DNA from: Oscillospiraceae bacterium
GTDB lineage: Bacteria > Bacillota > Clostridia > Oscillospirales > Oscillospiraceae
Direction of reading: 5' to 3'
Length of the DNA: 64,000 nucleotides
Assembly (NCBI GenBank): GCA_910575265.1
Contig: CAJTEA010000008.1
Coordinates: 62,001-126,000, forward strand
Shown in pieces: positions 60,214 to 64,000 of the stretch. Numbering within the stretch: position 1 is the stretch's first letter; every line of letters begins with the position of its first letter. The notes below the pieces were generated by a model. The model saw nothing but the letters and a program-made list of their open reading frames with translations, was not told where the DNA came from and ran no database searches. The position numbers and the translations under genes are program-made.

Positions 60214-61392
60214 ATGAAAAAGAAATTCTGCATCACGTTGGCGCTGGTTTTTACCTTGGCGTTGTCCGCCTGCGGTAAGACGGATGCCCCTGCCTCTACG
60301 GTTTCGGGAAACGCCCCCTCCGATACATCTGTGGTCGCTGTCCCGCCCTCTGACGGACAGCAGAACCAGCCCATTTCCCAGGTTGGTACATCCCGCGCCT
60401 TCGACCCCGCCCTGTTTGGCGGCAAGCTCCAGAGCTGCGCCTATGCCGGGCACGAAACGCTTTTTGTGCTGGCGGACAAGCTGTATCTCTACGACACTGG
60501 GACTTCCTCGGTGCTGGCCACAGCGGAAGCGCCGCTGCGTGATTTTGAAGCCCAGGTCATTGACGGGGGTTACGTCCTGTCCGGCATGGGCGACAGCGGC
60601 ATGATGGCGTACATCTACGACAGCTCGCTCTCTCTGAACAAGGAGATCGCGGTCAATGAGCTTTTGCGGGAAGATTTTGTTGTCAGCGAAACCGGAGGCG
60701 TAGCGGCCTCCACAGACGGAAAAAAGCTGGCGTTCGCCGCTATGGGCGGGCTGTATCTGTATGACCTGGAAAGCGGGAGCCTGACTACCCTCTTAGACGT
60801 GGCACAAAACGCCGGAACGGCCAGCATCCGTGTTTCCATGCTGAATGGCGCTGCCTTTGCCCAGGACAACGGCCAGATCGTGTTCTATGGCAGCGGCAGC
60901 TCAATTCCCGCGGTAGACGGCGAGGAAGACTTTTCCATCTATGGGAGCATCGCCGTGGATGGCGGCGGCCTGAAGCTCACAAAACCGTCCGGCTATGAAA
61001 TGGAAGAAATGCAGAGCAGCGTCAGCCGGTTGTTTTTCCCGCGGGCCTTTACCCAGGCCAACGGCACGCTGCTTTGGATCGACCGGGCAACAGGCAGCGC
61101 CAATACGCTTTCCTTCTCCACCAGCGGTGAGGGAAAAGACGGCGTGTACGGCTCGGAGCAGGGGAACTATGTGGCAACCGCCGTTCTGGGCAGCAATCTG
61201 ACTGTTCGCGTCTATGACGTGGCCTCCGGCGCATTGGTTGCTACTGAAGTGATTGAGAACTCCGACCCCACATATTTCTACCGCATCCCCAGGATTTACC
61301 TTTTAGACGGAGCCAAAACCGCCATAGTCGTTCTTGGAGGCAGTATCGACGAACTTGATACGCTGGTATCCACATTTGAGTTTGGAGCGTAA
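60214..61392 (+). CDS. Lipoprotein, probable beta-propeller type
   Basis: A 392-residue lipoprotein: lipobox LSAC (Cys20), a Ser/Thr/Pro linker to about 60, then repeated strands with the look of propeller blades (KLYLYDTGTSSVLATAEA, GGLYLYDLESGSLTTLLD, LTVRVYDVASGALVATE). Start two bases after the previous stop. Probably part of the ABC transporter operon; the ligand is unknown. Confidence 0.78.
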   Translation: MKKKFCITLALVFTLALSACGKTDAPASTVSGNAPSDTSVVAVPPSDGQQNQPISQVGTSRAFDPALFGGKLQSCAYAGHETLFVLADKLYLYDTGTSSVLATAEAPLRDFEAQVIDGGYVLSGMGDSGMMAYIYDSSLSLNKEIAVNELLREDFVVSETGGVAASTDGKKLAFAAMGGLYLYDLESGSLTTLLDVAQNAGTASIRVSMLNGAAFAQDNGQIVFYGSGSSIPAVDGEEDFSIYGSIAVDGGGLKLTKPSGYEMEEMQSSVSRLFFPRAFTQANGTLLWIDRATGSANTLSFSTSGEGKDGVYGSEQGNYVATAVLGSNLTVRVYDVASGALVATEVIENSDPTYFYRIPRIYLLDGAKTAIVVLGGSIDELDTLVSTFEFGA

Positions 61393-61393
61393 C

Positions 61394-62281
61394 ATGGAGA
61401 TCACATTTGAAAGCGTATCAAAGCAATACAAAAGCAAGCACGCGCTGAAAAACTTTACCGCCGCCTTGAGCGAGGGCGTGTACGGCCTGCTGGGTGAAAA
61501 CGGCGCCGGAAAAACCACGCTCATCAATATCTTTGTGGGCATCCTGCGCGGGGACAGCGGCACGATCCGGGTGGAGGGCCAGGATGTGAGGACGTTGGGC
61601 AAAGCGTTCCTGTCCCAAATCGGCTATATGCCCCAGTATCCTATCTTCTATCGGGATTTTACCGTCAAGGATTTTCTGCTCTATATGTGCGCGCTGAAAG
61701 ATATTCCCACCCGCGAAGCGTGGGACCGGGTCTCGGAGCTGCTGGACACAGTCAATTTGACCGGCGCGCGGGACAAGAAGATCGGCGCGCTCTCCGGCGG
61801 TATGCGCCAGCGCGTCGGCATCGTGCAGGCCATGCTGTCCGACCCGAAGATCTTGATTCTGGACGAGCCTACCGCCGGTCTTGACCCCAGCGAGCGGATA
61901 CGGTTTCGGAACCTGATTTCCCGGTTTGCCCAAGGCCGGACGATCCTGCTGGCAACCCACATCGTTTCCGATGTGGAGTGCATCGCGCGGGAAATTCTGC
62001 TGCTGAAACAGGGGACGCTGCTCATGCAGGGTACGCCCGCCGCGCTGGAACGGAACATTGAGGGCAAGGTGTGGAATGTAACCGCCGGGGCCGAGGACGC
62101 CGCGCTGCTGACCGATATGTACTGTGTCAGCAACATGAAGCAGGAGGACGGACAGTTTACCCTCCGCGTTGTTGAGGATGGCTGCCCGATCAAGACCGCG
62201 CGGCCTGTTCAGCCCAACCTGGAGGATGTGTTCTTGTACTATTGCGGGGGGGAGCGCCATGATACGTCTGATACGGTATGA
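61394..62281 (+). CDS. ABC transporter ATP-binding protein
   Basis: A 295-residue ATPase: Walker A LLGENGAGKTTLIN, Q-loop YMPQYP, signature LSGGMRQRVGI, Walker B ILILDEPTAGLDP and switch His ATHIVSD. A C-terminal extension of about 70 residues follows (NVTAGAEDAALL onward), as in ABC-2 exporters. The ATG at 61394 is chosen because it follows the previous stop directly with GGAG upstream. It overlaps the permease by 23 bases. Confidence 0.93.
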   Translation: MEITFESVSKQYKSKHALKNFTAALSEGVYGLLGENGAGKTTLINIFVGILRGDSGTIRVEGQDVRTLGKAFLSQIGYMPQYPIFYRDFTVKDFLLYMCALKDIPTREAWDRVSELLDTVNLTGARDKKIGALSGGMRQRVGIVQAMLSDPKILILDEPTAGLDPSERIRFRNLISRFAQGRTILLATHIVSDVECIAREILLLKQGTLLMQGTPAALERNIEGKVWNVTAGAEDAALLTDMYCVSNMKQEDGQFTLRVVEDGCPIKTARPVQPNLEDVFLYYCGGERHDTSDTV

Positions 62282-63479
62282 GTTTATTAAGCAGTTCTGT
62301 AAACGCTCCATTCTGGCGCTCTTTGTGGTGTTCAGCCTGGCCAACCTGTTCAAAATTTATGGTGAATACAAATCCTACTCCTATCTGACGGATGGGAACG
62401 GAGAGCGGAGCTGGCACACGCGCCATTGGCAGCTTTATGAGGAATACCGGGGAGAGATCACCCCGGAGAAGATCGGACGCCTGCTTGCGGTTTATCAGCC
62501 TCTTGTGGAGGCCACGTCGGATATGACCGCAAGCACCGCCACCGATGACCCCAACACGATGACCGGGAACCTGTATAGCGACAGGAACCTGCTGGACAAG
62601 TATTTTGTGCAGCCTATGCAGTATTCCTATGAGTACAGCGGCCGGTCGGAACAAGTGGCAAATAGAGCGCGGCAAAACGCCGCGCTCTATGGGGAGCAGG
62701 GAGCGGTCTATCAGCAGAGGGAGAGTGGCGCGATCTATAACCTCTATGCTGGCCGCGCCATCCCCGCCTTTGCCTACCGGGAAATGTGCAATTACTATCT
62801 GAACTATGATTTTTCCATCGTCCTGACCCTTCTGCTCTGTCTCTATGGGATCATCGGAACCTTTGTGAGCGAGCGGGAGACGCAGATGGATATGCTGCTG
62901 CTGGTAAGTCCCAACGGCGGAAGAAAAACAGCCCTGGCGAAAATCCTCGCGGCCACCCTGTTTCTGCTCTTGACCTCGCTGTGGTTTTCTCTCCTTGACC
63001 TGATTGGCTTCGCGGCCTCCTTTCAGACCTTGGAAGGGCTGGCACTGCCGGTATTCGCGATTTCGAACTTTGCGGAAAGCTCCGTCAATCTCAGCATTTT
63101 TCAGTATGTCCTCCTGTCCGCGGCGCTCAAATGCGCCGGCGCGTGGGTGATGGGGATGCTCTGGCTGTTGGTTTCGATGTTCTGGAAAAATGCCCTGCTC
63201 CCCTTTGTCATCAATTTTGCCCTCTGTATGGCGCTGACCGTCAGCGGAGCCGCCCGCGCCTACTCCAATTTCGTCTGGACAAAGGTGCTGAACCCTTATT
63301 CTCTGCTGACAAACCGCGTTCTTTTGGGCAAAACGGAGTTTGTAAACCTGGGGGGATTCCCTGTCCTGACCTGGCGGGCCGCGATATGGTTTGCTCTGAT
63401 CGCGGGCCTCGCGGCTGCTGTTATGATTTATTTTCTGTCAGCGGAAAACTGTCACCGCTGTGTTCGGAGGGCAAAATGA
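62259..63479 (+). CDS. ABC-2 type permease
   Basis: A 406-residue membrane protein: helix near 17-35, a large external domain of about 150 residues (YRGEITPEKIGRLLAVYQPL), then five or so helices (IVLTLLLCLYGIIGTFVSER, ILAATLFLLLTSLWFSLLDL, WVMGMLWLLVSMFW). The FVSERETQMDMLLLVSPNGG segment after helix 2 is the typical ABC-2 coupling region. It overlaps the ATPase gene and the next permease (ATGA). Confidence 0.85.
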   Translation: MIRLIRYEFIKQFCKRSILALFVVFSLANLFKIYGEYKSYSYLTDGNGERSWHTRHWQLYEEYRGEITPEKIGRLLAVYQPLVEATSDMTASTATDDPNTMTGNLYSDRNLLDKYFVQPMQYSYEYSGRSEQVANRARQNAALYGEQGAVYQQRESGAIYNLYAGRAIPAFAYREMCNYYLNYDFSIVLTLLLCLYGIIGTFVSERETQMDMLLLVSPNGGRKTALAKILAATLFLLLTSLWFSLLDLIGFAASFQTLEGLALPVFAISNFAESSVNLSIFQYVLLSAALKCAGAWVMGMLWLLVSMFWKNALLPFVINFALCMALTVSGAARAYSNFVWTKVLNPYSLLTNRVLLGKTEFVNLGGFPVLTWRAAIWFALIAGLAAAVMIYFLSAENCHRCVRRAK

Positions 63480-64000
63480 GCATTTTCTCTTATGAATGGA
63501 AAAAACTGATGATTTACCAGAGGGGCCTATGCTATATCCTGGCCGCGCTCCTGGTCAGTACGGTTTGGCTGGCCGGGACTGACAGGCCGCGGAACAGCGC
63601 GATGGAAGAATACCGCAAGGAATACGAGTGGTATCTGGAACAGCTGGACGGGGCGTACACAGAAGAAAAGGCCGCTTGGCTGGAGCGGGAGGCCCAGGAC
63701 ATCACGGAGGCCCGCTCCGCCCGCTCTCAATCCCAGGAAAGCTATTACAGCGGCCAGATCACAGCGGAACAGTATGAGCGGCGGACCGCGGAGGTCAACG
63801 CGGTATTGGCCCATGAGCATGGTTTTGAGGCTGTGTATCAGCAATATTTATATATCTGCGAGAACACCGGCAACCGTTACTTTCTGAACACAAACGGCTG
63901 GGCGGGGCTGTTTTCCGCCCAAACGTTGGACTTCCCGCTGTTCCTTGTCATTTTGATTTTGGCGGCTGCGGTTTTTTGCTCGGAGTATAGCTGTCAGATG
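63476..64000 (+). CDS. Second ABC-2 type permease, cut by the window end
   Basis: 175 codons are open to the window edge with no stop. The N-terminus is FSYEWKKLMIYQRGLCYILA, then a helix, an external domain rich in charged residues (EYEWYLEQLDGAYTEEKAAW) and a second helix LFLVILILAAAVFCSEYS. The layout is the same as the preceding permease, so the two probably pair as a heterodimer. It starts with ATG overlapping the stop of the previous gene. Confidence 0.85.
   Translation, partial: MSIFSYEWKKLMIYQRGLCYILAALLVSTVWLAGTDRPRNSAMEEYRKEYEWYLEQLDGAYTEEKAAWLEREAQDITEARSARSQSQESYYSGQITAEQYERRTAEVNAVLAHEHGFEAVYQQYLYICENTGNRYFLNTNGWAGLFSAQTLDFPLFLVILILAAAVFCSEYSCQM

Noticed and set aside
1-64000. 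CRISPR arrays, rRNA genes and insertion-sequence transposases
   Set aside because: No regularly spaced repeats, no rRNA sequence and no DDE transposase frame were seen in the window.

Overview
The window is a GC-rich, densely coding chromosome segment of a spore-forming, strictly anaerobic member of the Clostridia, most like the Oscillospiraceae (Flavonifractor / Pseudoflavonifractor / Lawsonibacter type). This is inferred from BofA, a SigH-like factor, pieces of sigK and spoVT, rubredoxin and A-type flavoproteins, AGGAGG-type ribosome binding sites and gene content. No database search was possible.

Layout. 0-16.3 kb is core genome on the plus strand: trmD, a BI-1 family membrane protein, ruvC-ruvA-(DUF6054)-ruvB, glmM, a SigH-like factor, trmK, a Nif3-like protein and a chemotaxis receptor. 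A minus-strand FprA-rubredoxin, an ECF sigma/anti-sigma pair and a YoaK protein are interspersed. 16.5-26.6 kb is mostly minus strand: two tRNA-Ser genes on one promoter, bofA with a DUF2508 (YaaL) gene behind a near-perfect sigma-E promoter, an SLH protein, a degenerate transglutaminase-fold lipoprotein, a LUD protein, YitT, a ParC/ParE-like type IIA topoisomerase pair and a methyltransferase.

27.3-39.4 kb looks like one functional block for degrading peptidoglycan stem-peptide and glutamate-type compounds. On the minus strand are a D-glutamate cyclase-family protein, 5-oxoprolinase PxpA/B/C and an NRAMP transporter. Divergent from it are alanine dehydrogenase (behind an attenuator-like leader), DUF3870, a DUF819 membrane protein, a transglutaminase-like hydrolase, a PepV-type dipeptidase and an Ala-Glu epimerase. 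40.1-42.8 kb is a cysK-nifS-iscU operon with a candidate Rrf2-type operator. 43-49.9 kb is a compact histidine operon (hisZ-G-C-B-H-A-F-IE and a PHP phosphatase) that lacks hisD.

The most unusual part is 49.97-59.07 kb. A 5' fragment of the sporulation sigma gene sigK stops after its conserved N-terminal region, exactly where a convergent large serine recombinase begins: a skin-type interruption. About 8.4 kb further right a second, different large serine recombinase reads in frame into the 3' five-sixths of spoVT. The missing sigK 3' part and spoVT 5' part are not in the window. Two recombinase modules therefore face outwards into two different broken mother-cell/forespore regulatory genes. 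They enclose an Rrf2-regulated redox cluster: an acyl-CoA dehydrogenase / EtfA / rubredoxin fusion, a GyrI-like protein and an FprA flavoprotein. The right end holds two lipoproteins and an ABC-2 type transporter that runs off the window.
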